From NCBI RefSeq assembly GCF_900184995.1, contig NZ_LT860098.1:439001-503000 (forward strand): 64,000 nt of DNA. Reading direction: 5' to 3'. The notes beneath the pieces were generated by a model. That model ran no database searches. It had not been told where the DNA came from and saw only the letters and a list, made by a program, of their open reading frames with translations. Positions 44,030 through 53,196 of this stretch are shown here, in pieces. Within the stretch, counting starts at the first letter, position 1. Every line of letters starts with the position of its first letter. This DNA comes from Konateibacter massiliensis (GTDB taxonomy: Bacteria > Bacillota > Clostridia > Lachnospirales > Lachnospiraceae). Position numbers and translations under genes: made by a program.

Positions 44030-45751
44030 GGTTGAATGTAACTCCACTTTCCCGTTTTGTAAACGAGATTCACATTTTGAAAGTAACCTTCAAATTTTGA
44101 ACCCGAAATTCCACAATTGTTATGACTTTCCCGTTTTTCTATTGCTTTTCATGGTATAATCTCTGGTAACAGGATGATTTTGACGCACAAAAACCGGACG
44201 TCACTTTTGGCTTACAAATTTTGTACTCCGAAATTCACGTCTGCTGGTATCTGTCTTTTCGTTCCATCCGGTGGTTTCATGTTCAGATTATCTTGCTACT
44301 TTTTCAAAAGACCTGGGGTTAGATTGATGCTGTTGGCAGCAACCTCTTGGCATCCTAATTTATCAGCCAGGTCTTTTCCATAATAAAAACAGAATGCTTC
44401 ATACGGACTTTTCCCATTCAGCTTTTTCCTTCTATAGGAATTGATATGATTCATCATCCGATTGATATCCTCCTGCATCAGTTCATCAAAGCTTTTTCCC
44501 TTTGGCAATACCCTTCTTATGAATTCATGCCCTACCTCTATTTCCGCTTTCTGATAGGGTGCACTTGGATTGCAATAATAGATTCTGGTTCTTTGAAATC
44601 CTTTTTCATCCGGCCCATACTCTATACTCTTTGGATTAGAAAATTCACTTCCGTTGTCTGTCAAAATGATTGGGAACAACTTTCGAAAGTCCTGTCCTCC
44701 CAGCCTATGATATAGTTCATCATAAATATCGATTACTGACTTAGAGGTATTGGCCTCTCTTAGGAATGCAAGCATCAAGGATGTTTCTACAAAGAATACC
44801 GTGAGCAGAACCTTTCCACCTTTGCTTCCTATCACAGAATCCATCTGGGTCACTGCTGTATCAGGATGCTGCTCCATATACACCTCATAATCGTGATAGT
44901 TTCTTCCCACACGACAGCCTCTGTCTACCTTCAGTTCTGCTTTTTTATAACGTGGACGATACTTTACTTTCCGTGGGAGATCAATGTTCCTCACATCAAA
45001 CAGACTTCCATCTATGTAATTGTATAAAGTCTTCTCGCTGCACATCAGCTCATCCTTATTATTTAAATAAATCTGATGTATAGACTGTCCTTGTTTGATC
45101 AGCGGAACCAGGATTTCATTCAGTCTGGCAATTTCTCCTTCCGTGGAAAGAATCCCACTTCTTGATTCCGCAATCTTCTCAGATGCCTGACGATGGGCTT
45201 CCAATGCGTCGTAGATTGTCTTCGTCAGCGTACACTTCTTCACTTCACTGCATCCATTACATACATAGGGGGCTTTAAATCTGCTGGTACATACTTCTTC
45301 CTCAAACTGTTCACAATACCTGTTACACAGACGCTCACACTGTCTGCATGTGGTTATCATTGGATGCTTACATTCATTTGTTCCACACACTTTTTTTCTT
45401 TTGCATCCTTTTCGATACTTGCATACATTATGGGGATAGACTGAATATCCACTACATTGCTCTACTCCATAGTTGCGGACTTCTTTTGTAATAGTAGTTC
45501 TGTCCCTCCCTAGCTTCTTGCCTATCTCGGTAAAAGTCATATCCTCCTTCAGTCCACTTTCAATCTCCAAACGATCCTCATAAGATAAAAACTTAGCCAT
45601 AGTGTCTCCTTTCTCCACCGGCTAAGTTCAATATATCACGAAAGGCAGGGACTGCGCCCTGCCTTTTTGTAACACGAATTTCTCTATTCTATTTTCAAAT
45701 ATTTGTACCTAACTTTCCCTTTCAGACGGGAAAGTTATTTTACAATTGAGG
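44030..45751. mobile_element. IS30-family insertion sequence
   Basis: A 1722-bp element. Its ends form an imperfect 26-bp inverted repeat (17 of 26 matching) sharing TGTAA and ACTTTCCCGT, and it encodes one IS30-type transposase. It is bracketed by identical 13-bp direct repeats, so both boundaries are defined. The insertion lies between the promoter of a GH3 gene and a DUF3169 gene. Confidence 0.8.
44296..45600 (-). CDS. IS30-family transposase
   Basis: About 434 residues from ATG 45600 (MAKFLSYEDRLEIESGLKED), chosen because AAAGGAG precedes it by 5 nt; an ATG six codons earlier overlaps the ribosome site. The N-terminal HTH (MTFTEIGKKLGRDRTTITKEVRNYG) is the IS30 type. A cysteine-rich segment (about 60-130, CxxC pairs) follows, then the DDE domain: TQMDSVIGSKGG, ILTDNGSEFSNP, and the glutamate in KAEIEVGHEFIRR. 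The C-terminal NSYRRKKLNGKSPYEAF is family-typical. No frameshift is seen; it should be active. Confidence 0.93.
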   Translation of the reverse strand: MAKFLSYEDRLEIESGLKEDMTFTEIGKKLGRDRTTITKEVRNYGVEQCSGYSVYPHNVCKYRKGCKRKKVCGTNECKHPMITTCRQCERLCNRYCEQFEEEVCTSRFKAPYVCNGCSEVKKCTLTKTIYDALEAHRQASEKIAESRSGILSTEGEIARLNEILVPLIKQGQSIHQIYLNNKDELMCSEKTLYNYIDGSLFDVRNIDLPRKVKYRPRYKKAELKVDRGCRVGRNYHDYEVYMEQHPDTAVTQMDSVIGSKGGKVLLTVFFVETSLMLAFLREANTSKSVIDIYDELYHRLGGQDFRKLFPIILTDNGSEFSNPKSIEYGPDEKGFQRTRIYYCNPSAPYQKAEIEVGHEFIRRVLPKGKSFDELMQEDINRMMNHINSYRRKKLNGKSPYEAFCFYYGKDLADKLGCQEVAANSINLTPGLLKK

Positions 45752-45764
45752 TAATTTCAAGGGT
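45752..45764. repeat. Right copy of 13-bp target-site duplication
   Basis: TAATTTCAAGGGT, identical to 44017-44029, abutting the right inverted repeat of the IS30-like element. Confidence 0.75.
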
Positions 45765-45837
45765 TTCACGGGAATTTATTGTGAAATTTTTACCAATATG
45801 AAAAAGCGGTACCCCAAATAGGAGTACCACCTTTCTT

Positions 45838-46637
45838 CTATTTTTTGTCTAATCTAATCTCTTTATTCCCTTTCGTCAGACCAATTGACTCAAGGGAGTA
45901 GCTCGTAGTTTGTACAATCCAGATAATTGACACCATTGCAACCGGCATCAAACCAAAATGCCACACAAAATCTCCCAAGATACAAACAAGCAGTAATACC
46001 ATACATGTCATTTGTACGCTTCGGTACGATTTATATGCTGATTTGTATATATTAATTTTTTCTGCTTCATCACAGCTTTCTTCCCATTTTTTTGCAAACT
46101 TCATATCAAAGACGCTTCCTCGTTTTTCAGGATTTATCTCCTTTGTAAAATTAACAATTTTCTGCTGTGCAATAGAACCGACTGCCTCGGCAACAATAAA
46201 ACTGATAAACCAGCTAAGAAGCCAATCCCGGACATCTCTTTAAATGAAATTGTATAAGCACCTGCCGCTAAAAAGAAAAATGGTATACTAATTAAAAATG
46301 AGGAAAGCCATAAAGCATAGCTTAAATACACCTCAATCTGATTCAAATCCTCCTCTTTTTCGCCGTCCCATCCCTTGTATAGCTCCCGGCATTTTTTATA
46401 TAAAAGAACAACCGGAATAAGAATTGCCACAGTAAGAACAAAATTGGCTGCGGGCGAAATCACCGCTAAAAATCCTATGATTGCATTTGCTATCGCATCC
46501 GCCGCGCCTTCCCCTAAAAGGTTAATTGCAACACCTATCACTCCTCCTGCTAACATAGACAAAATTAATATAACAACAAATTTTCGAAATACTTTTTTAT
46601 CTTCCGCTTTTATTTGTTTTACATTTTCACTTTTCAT
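45838..46637 (-). pseudogene. DUF3169 membrane protein, frameshifted
   Basis: Two overlapping reading frames together make one DUF3169-like protein of about 265 residues. The first (46637 to the frameshift) reads to ISFKEMSGIGF and then degenerates to a stop at 46134. A shift of -1 near 46205-46215 restores LSWFISFIVAEAVGSIAQQK and runs in frame into the second part (MKFAKKWEESCDEAEK) up to 45838. Membrane helices are present in both halves. The gene overlaps the HTH gene by 4 bp (ATGA), a common DUF3169-HTH pairing. Either a real single-base loss or an assembly error; no typical slippery heptamer is present. Confidence 0.75.
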
Positions 46638-46843
46638 ACTTCTTCCTCCTCATAATGAAATATGTCTTCTACCGAAACCTCAAACACCTTTGCAATTTTT
46701 AATGCCAGTGTGACCGACGGCGAGTAATCTCCTCTTTCTATCTGGCTGATGGTCTGTCTGGATACGCCGACCATTTTTCCCATTTCATATTGGTTTACAT
46801 TTATCTTTGCCCGGTAATCTTTTAGGCGGTTATATAACGGCAC
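46634..46843 (-). CDS. Cro/C1-type HTH regulator paired with DUF3169
   Basis: 69 residues from GTG 46843, preceded at 7 nt by AGGAGG. A longer in-frame ATG at 46882 would lie inside an operator and has no ribosome site. The whole protein is one HTH domain: NRLKDYRAKINVNQYEMGKMVGVSRQTISQIERGDYSPSVTLALKIAKVFEVSVEDIF, of the type in the YozG/small-XRE group. Its stop overlaps the DUF3169 start, so the two are coupled. Two identical-type operators flank its promoter, pointing to autorepression. Confidence 0.9.
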   Translation of the reverse strand: MPLYNRLKDYRAKINVNQYEMGKMVGVSRQTISQIERGDYSPSVTLALKIAKVFEVSVEDIFHYEEEEV

Positions 46844-46863
46844 AAAATCGCCTCCTTTTTTGT

Positions 46864-46923
46864 TGACAACTTTTCTTGTCATTCTCTATATCTTTATCAT
46901 AACAGTGACAACTTTAGTTGTCA
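46864..46923 (-). promoter_or_regulatory. Promoter and twin operators of the HTH-DUF3169 unit
   Basis: Minus strand: -35 TTGACA (46919-46924), 17-bp spacer, -10 TATGAT (46896-46901). Operator 1, TGACAACTTTAGTTGTCA (46906-46923), covers the -35 and spacer. Operator 2, TGACAACTTTTCTTGTCA (46864-46881), lies just after the start site. The two are 42 bp apart, four helical turns, on the same DNA face. Confidence 0.8.
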
Positions 46924-47010
46924 ATATAAATTTATTTATTTTAAAAAAAGTCTGTTCATAGCTTACAAAATGTGTCTGCAAATGTCAAAAAAGCAATTTT
47001 TGACTTTATA

Positions 47011-47059
47011 TTTTAGTTAACACTTTCCTAATTAATGCGATTTTAATTAACACTTTCTT
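47011..47059 (+). repeat. Direct repeat upstream of second chemoreceptor promoter
   Basis: TTTTAGTTAACACTTTCCT (47011-47029) and TTTTAATTAACACTTTCTT (47041-47059) differ at two positions and are 30 bp apart; the second ends two bases before the -35. Probably binding sites for an unknown activator or repressor. Confidence 0.55.
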
Positions 47060-47061
47060 TG

Positions 47062-47090
47062 TTGACATACTTCGACTTAAACTATATCAT
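47062..47090 (+). promoter_or_regulatory. Sigma-A promoter of the second chemoreceptor
   Basis: -35 TTGACA, 17-bp spacer, -10 TATCAT; start near 47097, about 40 nt before the ATG. A vegetative rather than motility-sigma type promoter. Confidence 0.75.
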
Positions 47091-47135
47091 AATAAATGGA
47101 AATATAAATATGGATAAATTTTGAAGGAGTAAGTT

Positions 47136-48857
47136 ATGTTAAAATTTTTTAAGAGTATCAAAATTTCGCAGAAGTTGACCGCAATCAGCGTGTTAAGTGC
47201 TGCAATTATCGTTCTTGTTGCCGGTGTGAGCTTAGCTCATTTGGACAAGATCAATAATAACAGTAAGAAGATTTATGAAAATAGTCTGTTAAGACTAGAG
47301 TACATATATACGCTTCAAAGTGACAGCTTTAAAGAGAAGCTGGATTTAGAGCATCTTCTAAACGTTGCCTTTAAAGAAGACATGGAACATATGGCGGAAG
47401 AATTGCAAACGATTGCAGAAAATGCAGAGACATTATTTGCCGCTTATGAGCAAATTCCGTTTGACAGCGAGCAGGAAAAAGCTGATTTTGAAAATTTCAA
47501 AGCACTTTTCCCTGAATACAGGGCTTCCATTGATAAAATTGTCGAGCTTGTAAGAGGCGGAGATTATACGGGTGCCACGGAAGAATTTAAGAACAATTAT
47601 CAGACACTCAGAACCCCAATCCGCGAGGGGCTTGCCGCACTTGTTGAGCAGGGGGAGGTGTCCGCTAAAGAAGTATACGATGAGAGCAACGCTATTTACA
47701 CCAATTCTTTTATATTTATGACTGCTATTTGCGTGGCGAGCTTTATCATTATTATTTTAGTTAACACTGTTTTTGTTCTCTGGCTTCGCAAAAGAATGCA
47801 GAGCGTTGTCGAATTTGCAGTCAGCTTAAAACATGGCGATTTGACACAGAGAATCAAAAATACCAACAACGATGAGTTGGGTGAAGTTATTGTATCCTTA
47901 AACGAAGCCTCCGACAACATGGAAGAGGTGATCAATGAAATCACCTTAGGCAGTCAGGATATGAGTGCTTCCAGTGAGGAATTAACCGCAATCATGGAAG
48001 AAATCTCAGCAACCATGGCAGTCGTAAATCAGGCAACAAAGGAAATTTCCGACGGAACAGCTGAGCTGAGCGCTTCAACAGAGGAAGTAAGTGCCACCGT
48101 TGCACAGATTGGAGAATTTTCAGAGTCGTTATATAACAAAGCATTGGCATCTGACAAAGCTTCCATTGAAATTAAGGAGAGAGCTGCCGACGTAAGAAGA
48201 AAGGCAGAAGAATCTACCACTATTGCAAACAAGCTGTACAGTGAAAATGAAGTAAATATAAGAAACTCAATGGAAGAAATTCGAATTGTTGATGAAATTA
48301 CAAGAATCGCAGATAACATCGGACAGATTTCAAGCCAGACTAATCTGCTTGCACTGAATGCTTCCATCGAAGCAGCAAGAGCAGGTGAAGCTGGCAAGGG
48401 CTTTAGTGTTGTTGCTGACGAGGTAAGAAAGCTGGCTGAGGAAACCGGCACAGCCGTTGAGGATATAAGAGTTATCATCACCAACACACATGCTGCAATC
48501 CAGAATCTAATCCAGAATACAAACAAGGTTATGGCCTTTATCGCAGAAAATGTGCAGCCGGATTACGAAATGTTAAAGAATATCGGAAGCCAGTATCAGG
48601 CTGATGCTGAATACTTAAGCCAGATATCACAAGAAATCACCTCATCCGCGGACATCATTACAAACAGCGTGGAAGAGGTAAATAAGGCAATCGCAGAAGT
48701 AGCCTCCACCACAGAGCAGTCTGCTTTCCGCTCAGGAGAAATTCTTAATAATGTTACTCAGACAACTGAGCGAACAGAAGAAGTATCCAAGGAATCGCAG
48801 CACACCTCTGAGCTTGCTCAGAAGTTAGCCGAATTGACTACTAAATTTACCGTGTAA
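47136..48857 (+). CDS. Methyl-accepting chemotaxis protein (second)
   Basis: 573 residues. TM1 (about 13-33), extracytoplasmic helical-bundle sensor (35-185), TM2 (about 188-212), HAMP (about 213-265) and a signalling domain whose tip reads [44 protein letters not shown]. Inner-membrane chemoreceptor. It is monocistronic with its own promoter and terminator and has no metabolic gene in its unit, unlike the receptor at 25370-27115. The ligand is unknown. GAAGGAG precedes the ATG. Confidence 0.93.
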   Translation: MLKFFKSIKISQKLTAISVLSAAIIVLVAGVSLAHLDKINNNSKKIYENSLLRLEYIYTLQSDSFKEKLDLEHLLNVAFKEDMEHMAEELQTIAENAETLFAAYEQIPFDSEQEKADFENFKALFPEYRASIDKIVELVRGGDYTGATEEFKNNYQTLRTPIREGLAALVEQGEVSAKEVYDESNAIYTNSFIFMTAICVASFIIIILVNTVFVLWLRKRMQSVVEFAVSLKHGDLTQRIKNTNNDELGEVIVSLNEASDNMEEVINEITLGSQDMSASSEELTAIMEEISATMAVVNQATKEISDGTAELSASTEEVSATVAQIGEFSESLYNKALASDKASIEIKERAADVRRKAEESTTIANKLYSENEVNIRNSMEEIRIVDEITRIADNIGQISSQTNLLALNASIEAARAGEAGKGFSVVADEVRKLAEETGTAVEDIRVIITNTHAAIQNLIQNTNKVMAFIAENVQPDYEMLKNIGSQYQADAEYLSQISQEITSSADIITNSVEEVNKAIAEVASTTEQSAFRSGEILNNVTQTTERTEEVSKESQHTSELAQKLAELTTKFTV

Positions 48858-48880
48858 TAGCAGGTATTTCCTAGTATATA

Positions 48881-48920
48881 AAAAAACCAAGCTCTCATTT
48901 ATAGAGAACTTGGTTTTTTT
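48881..48920 (+). terminator. Terminator of the second chemoreceptor
   Basis: AACCAAG / CTTGGTT and TCTC / GAGA stem with one internal mismatch, followed by T7 on the plus strand and by A-rich sequence on the other side (possibly bidirectional). Confidence 0.85.
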
Positions 48921-49007
48921 ATATGTCTTAACTCTATGATATAAAACAACTTGATAAATATGATATATTTACTTATAATATTTATATAAATGAAAGGAAG
49001 TGATACT

Positions 49008-49175
49008 ATGTCATCTATAGCTACAACAACTATCGCCAAAGAAAAAAATGAAAATTTTTCAGAAAAAGCTTCTTTTGACGCGCTATATCATGAGTTGGAA
49101 AAGGGTATTCAAAGCATGAAAAATGGTGACGTATACACAATTGAGGAAGCATGGGAGGAAATCGATAAGATTTAA
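49008..49175 (+). CDS. RelB/ParD-like antitoxin
   Basis: 55 residues from ATG 49008 (MSSIATTTIAKEKNENFS), with AGGAAG 9 nt upstream; an ATG six codons earlier has no ribosome site. Helical, ending VYTIEEAWEEIDKI, the C-terminal pattern of short type II antitoxins that wrap the toxin. It lies 8 bp before a RelE/ParE-type reading frame, the standard antitoxin-toxin order. It would neutralise the toxin and autoregulate. No separate DNA-binding domain is clear. Confidence 0.7.
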   Translation: MSSIATTTIAKEKNENFSEKASFDALYHELEKGIQSMKNGDVYTIEEAWEEIDKI

Positions 49176-49183
49176 ACTAGCAT

Positions 49184-49521
49184 ATGGAGAAACCTAAAAA
49201 ATACAAAATTGTTCTTTCAAAGGATGCTCTTCAAGATATTCGCGATATAAAAAAATATATTTTAAAACTTTTCAATATAGAGAATACGCTGAAAATTTTT
49301 CTTAAAAAATAAAAAAAGCTGTCAAAGAGTTAGATCCACTTGCAGAAGGATTTGAGAAAACCGGCTTTATAATTGAAGGATATCCCATCTATTTTAAACC
49401 ACATAGTACATACTTAATTTTTTTCGTAGTCGATGATAATACCATTACCATTATTAGAGTTTTAAAAGACCGAATGTACTGGCAATCAATCATTAGTAGA
49501 ATGAAAAAAATAAATAGTTAA
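49184..49521 (+). pseudogene. RelE/ParE-family toxin interrupted in an A tract
   Basis: The frame from ATG 49184 reads KYKIVLSKDALQDIRDIKKYI... and stops at TAA 49310-49312 after FLKK. Going back one base at that point gives IKKAVKELDPLAEGF...STYLIFFVVDDNTITIIRVLKDRMYWQSII to a stop at 49521, exactly the rest of a RelE/ParE fold with its C-terminal Arg and Tyr/Trp. The break lies in A6-T-A7. Either one A was lost, or slippage of AAA at the stop codon or on the A tract restores the protein. About 111 residues when restored. Confidence 0.75.
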
Positions 49522-49541
49522 CATTTCTTTTTTCAATTACT

Positions 49542-50378
49542 CTACATCGTTTCTAATTTTTCCACAAACTGCTCATAAGTCATCTTACCTAATGCAAATT
49601 CCATCATTTCCAAATACATTTTTTCGCCTTTAGTATATGGTCTGTTAATACAAATATCCAGCAATTTCATCTCATTTTCTACAGGGCTTAGCACATTATG
49701 TCTCTTTGAAAATGCCTCATAATAACGTATACCAAATTTTCTTTGTGAAACCGCATTCATGTGAATTCCGTCCGGATTGGATGTTAACCCTTCTGCTGTT
49801 ACGAAATAACTATTTTGCTGTTCCAAAGCAAATCTTTGTAATTCCTGATTTACCAATTTGTATTCTATACAGTTCAATCCAAAACCTGATTTTCCCAAGA
49901 AATCACCCAAACCACCACTAATGAATGGAACTTCCGGTACATTCAGTTCTTTTCGCAATGTCTCCACAATTACATGTAATTTTTCATAATATGTCTGATA
50001 GCCTCCACCATAGCTATCGTTCTCCCCTTGATGCCATAAAATTCCGATAAGCTCGCTATCCTGCATCGCAAATTTTGCCTGACTGACTGCATGTTTAAAA
50101 AATGTTTTATCTACAGCCCAATCATCCAGTGAACTTCCACCTTCTGCACAAGGAATCAAACCAATCTTATCTTCTTCATTTTCCATACACCACATTGCGG
50201 CAAAAGAACCTGCAAGTCCAACACCTGAGACAGGTCTATCATAGTTAATCGGCTCTGTCATCATTTGCCACCTACCATTACGAAGCATTTGAATTCTCTC
50301 GTTACAAATCATTGGTACTTCATCTATAAAGCCACGACCAGCCATATTTGACTGTCCAATCATTAAAACTGATTTCAT
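49542..50378 (-). CDS. SASA/GDSL-type carbohydrate acetylesterase
   Basis: 278 residues. Block I MIGQSNMAGRG supplies the nucleophile Ser (S10); ILWHQGENDS and NPDGIHMNAVSQRKFG supply the Gln/Glu and the Asp-His pair. This is the sialate O-acetylesterase-like (SASA, DUF303/CE6) family that deacetylates xylan or sialic acid. No signal peptide, so cytoplasmic, acting on imported acetylated sugars. The C-terminal 50 residues are a helical extension. It is separated by 45 bp from the YkgJ-like gene upstream on the same strand; its substrate cannot be read from context. Confidence 0.87.
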   Translation of the reverse strand: MKSVLMIGQSNMAGRGFIDEVPMICNERIQMLRNGRWQMMTEPINYDRPVSGVGLAGSFAAMWCMENEEDKIGLIPCAEGGSSLDDWAVDKTFFKHAVSQAKFAMQDSELIGILWHQGENDSYGGGYQTYYEKLHVIVETLRKELNVPEVPFISGGLGDFLGKSGFGLNCIEYKLVNQELQRFALEQQNSYFVTAEGLTSNPDGIHMNAVSQRKFGIRYYEAFSKRHNVLSPVENEMKLLDICINRPYTKGEKMYLEMMEFALGKMTYEQFVEKLETM

Positions 50379-50423
50379 TGTATTTCTCCTGACTTATATT
50401 GCTTAAACTTCCTAATATTAAAA

Positions 50424-51089
50424 TCAATTAAAGATCAAATGCTCTGCTTCCCCCAGTCTTTCATAAAACTGTGTATAAAAGTCTTCGTTTTCCGCATATG
50501 GCTTCACATAAAACAGATTCAGCAAAAGCATATTCATATTTCGAATCTTAGTCTCATCCTGGGACTGTTTTATCTCGTCCTCCGCCGTATTCAAAAAATA
50601 GTGCCACTTCGTGACAAACTCCTCATAGCGTTTCAAATCCGGTATATCCAGCCACTTGTTCACCTTTATCTTTGTCCTGTTCTGCTTTGCACACTCATTT
50701 ATCTGTAAAAAGTAACGAAAGCTCCCGTTTTCATAATACCTTCCGAGCGGAAAAAGCCTGCATATACCCGGGCGGCTTGGATGTATCGTACACCTTTCAT
50801 CACTGCCTAGAAAGGTACATGCTTGTGCTTCCCCCGACATCTTCAGATTCGGCAAAATAATTCCATCCACCACCTGCAGTTCCACATGCTCCGCCAGCAG
50901 CTCTTCAAAGCTTTTCTTCAAATACGTCCGAAGACGGTGAACATCCAATGTATCCAAAATAATGGAGCCTCCCATGTCGTGGCAGCAGACAGAACAGCCC
51001 TTACAGCCGTTGCAATCCGCTTTCACCATGTCATTCGCGCCATATAGCTTCCCATCCGATATTTCCTCTAAGCTGACATTTCGTTTCAT
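50424..51089 (-). CDS. YkgJ-like cysteine-cluster protein
   Basis: 221 residues with the zinc/iron-chelating pattern of the YkgJ family (UPF0153): CNGCKGCSVCCHDMGGSI near 26-43, then CTFLGSDERCTIHPSRPGICRLFP (about 92-115) and a late Cys in INECAKQ. Members bind a metal or Fe-S cluster; no function is established. It follows the MFS exporter by 25 bp on the same strand and may share its transcript. Confidence 0.87.
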   Translation of the reverse strand: MKRNVSLEEISDGKLYGANDMVKADCNGCKGCSVCCHDMGGSIILDTLDVHRLRTYLKKSFEELLAEHVELQVVDGIILPNLKMSGEAQACTFLGSDERCTIHPSRPGICRLFPLGRYYENGSFRYFLQINECAKQNRTKIKVNKWLDIPDLKRYEEFVTKWHYFLNTAEDEIKQSQDETKIRNMNMLLLNLFYVKPYAENEDFYTQFYERLGEAEHLIFN

Positions 51090-51114
51090 ACTTTTCTCTT
51101 GTCTCCCTAAACTT

Positions 51115-52542
51115 CTATTCCTCTGCCATCTTTATCTGCCGCTTGGAATTCATTCTTAAAAATGTTAAAAGCGCACCGAGCACACTGATTGCCCCCGCCG
51201 CAATATACACAATCCTCATTCCAAACAAGAAGGCATCGTTTCTTCCCGGTATATAGTCCGTCACATGGTAACCGACCTTATAGCTCATCATACTATATAA
51301 AAGCGTTGTTGCCAATGCAATTCCGCACACCATTCCCACATTTCTGACAAGCGCATTGATACTTCCGGCTATTCCAAGCTTATCTCTTTCAACGGTTGAC
51401 ATAATGAGTGAATTGTTTGGTGACTGAAACAGTCCCATTCCTACGGACATCGCCCCGATGAATACTATCATGCTGATCACGCCGGAGCTTTCATGAAGGG
51501 TTGACATAAGAAATAGTCCCACGCTTGTAAAGAGCAGTCCGAAAAAGGTTAATATTTCGGAGCCTATTTTATCCGATAATTGTCCGCTAAGTGGCGCCAC
51601 AACAGTTAAAATCAAAGGGTAAACCATAAGCATCAAACCGGCATGCTGCGGAGTGTAATTCATCACATCCTGCAAATAAAACGGAAGTATGATATTGTTA
51701 CAGAACATCGCCACAAAGCTTACAAAACCACAAAATATACTGAGTGTAAACAGCTTGTTTTCAAACATTTTAAGCTGCACCAACGGGTTTGCACGTCTTT
51801 TCTCCACCAGGATAAAAGCGATAAAGGAGACAACCGCAACCGCAAAAGCTGCCAAAATAGCAGGGTTTGTAAATCCTACCGCAAGTCCTTCATTCAGTGC
51901 CACAAACAACGGCACAATGGCAAGAATAAAGAGTAATGCACCTGCCATATCCATTTTTTCCTTGGAAACTGTTTGATTTTTCGGCAACAGCTTAAGTGCT
52001 CCGATTACTGCTACAATTCCGATTGGAACATTAATAATAAAAATAAACTCCCAGTTGGCAGCCCCTACTATAAGTCCGCCAAGCCCCGGTCCCACAAGGC
52101 CTCCGAGTGCTACCGCGGTTCCTACAAAACCAAGTGCCTTTCCTCTTTCATTTGGAGGAAACACTTCGGTAATAATTCCTTGATTGTTTGCCATCGTGCC
52201 AGCCGCACCGATTGCCTGAATCACTCTTGCCGCAATCAGCACAGGGTAACTGCCGGACAGACCGCACAGCAGGGAGCCAACCGTAAATACAATCACTCCA
52301 AGAATAAACATTTTTATTTTTCCGAACATATCACCCAGCTTGCCAAAAATCAAAACCGTTCCCGCTATTACAATCAAATAGCTTGTTGCCACGAATTGTA
52401 TACTTGATGTCGTCACCCCAAGCGCAGTCGCCATACTAGGCAGCGCCACATTTACAATGCTGCCGTCCAGCGTCGACATAAATGTTGCGATGATAACGAT
52501 AATTAATACTGACCATTTGTTAACTTTCTTTGTCTCTTTCAT
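51115..52542 (-). CDS. DHA2-type MFS multidrug exporter (EmrB/QacA-like)
   Basis: 475 residues with 14 predicted membrane helices. N-terminal motif D1 (FMSTLDGSIVNVALPSMA), motif A (GKLGDMFGKIKMFI) and motif C region (GPGLGGLIVGAANWEFIFIINVPIG) define the DHA2 drug:H+ antiporter group. It follows a MarR-type regulator by 13 bp, the classical arrangement of a drug-inducible efflux operon. Substrates are not predictable from sequence. Confidence 0.92.
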   Translation of the reverse strand: MKETKKVNKWSVLIIVIIATFMSTLDGSIVNVALPSMATALGVTTSSIQFVATSYLIVIAGTVLIFGKLGDMFGKIKMFILGVIVFTVGSLLCGLSGSYPVLIAARVIQAIGAAGTMANNQGIITEVFPPNERGKALGFVGTAVALGGLVGPGLGGLIVGAANWEFIFIINVPIGIVAVIGALKLLPKNQTVSKEKMDMAGALLFILAIVPLFVALNEGLAVGFTNPAILAAFAVAVVSFIAFILVEKRRANPLVQLKMFENKLFTLSIFCGFVSFVAMFCNNIILPFYLQDVMNYTPQHAGLMLMVYPLILTVVAPLSGQLSDKIGSEILTFFGLLFTSVGLFLMSTLHESSGVISMIVFIGAMSVGMGLFQSPNNSLIMSTVERDKLGIAGSINALVRNVGMVCGIALATTLLYSMMSYKVGYHVTDYIPGRNDAFLFGMRIVYIAAGAISVLGALLTFLRMNSKRQIKMAEE

Positions 52543-52555
52543 TCTAAAACCTTCC

Positions 52556-52990
52556 TTATGTGTTTAAATCAAGTGTCTTGTTAAAAATTTTATTCAAGGT
52601 TCTCTCTGTAATTCTTCTCTCTTCCTCGGTTAAATCCTCCGTGAGCAAATCTACCATAATGGCAATTTCTTTCCTTATACCCGGAATAATGCTTCTTGCC
52701 TTATCTGTCAAATATAACTTATAGGCTCTGCTGTCTCTTTCATCGCTCTGCCGCACTACATAGCCAAGCTCCATGAGTTTTGCAATAGTTCGCGTTGACA
52801 TTGCCTTATCATTTCCAATCTTCTCACTCAGCCTGTTTTGGCATATGCCTTCACTTTTTTCCAAAATAAATAAATAGCGAAAAGATCCGCTGCTTAAATC
52901 AAACTTCTTCAAAGCCCTGTCGAGATAGCCCTGTGTATTTCGATATATTTTTGCATTTAACATAATAAAGTTCGTAGGTTCCGTTTGCAT
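52556..52990 (-). CDS. MarR-family regulator of the exporter
   Basis: 144 residues. Winged-helix MarR fold: ICQNRLSEKIGNDKAMSTRTIAKLMELGYVVRQSDERDSRAYKLYLTDKA with the conserved wing DxRxxxLxLT-like motif. It lies directly upstream of the exporter in the same unit and presumably represses both until a ligand binds. Confidence 0.9.
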   Translation of the reverse strand: MQTEPTNFIMLNAKIYRNTQGYLDRALKKFDLSSGSFRYLFILEKSEGICQNRLSEKIGNDKAMSTRTIAKLMELGYVVRQSDERDSRAYKLYLTDKARSIIPGIRKEIAIMVDLLTEDLTEEERRITERTLNKIFNKTLDLNT

Positions 52991-53087
52991 GATACACCAC
53001 CTTTTTATTAATCATTACTTATAGCATTACCAAAATGCTGCATGATATATATTATACGTTTTAAGTTGATAAGTCAACCGTTTTTAT

Positions 53088-53141
53088 AAAAAAGCGGACG
53101 AGTTCGCATCTCTCATCCATGAGGGACTTGGCTGCTTTTTT
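53088..53141. repeat. Dispersed hairpin repeat, copy 1
   Basis: AAAAAAGC pairs with GCTTTTTT around GGACGAGTTCGCATC...CATGAGGGACTTGGC. The core (53094-53133) is closely similar to 54399-54440, so it belongs to a dispersed element and may double as a terminator. Confidence 0.6.
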
Positions 53142-53196
53142 GCGCCGAATGCAGTCACGCAGTGACATCTTCCACTTGCATTCGTGCGCATTATAG

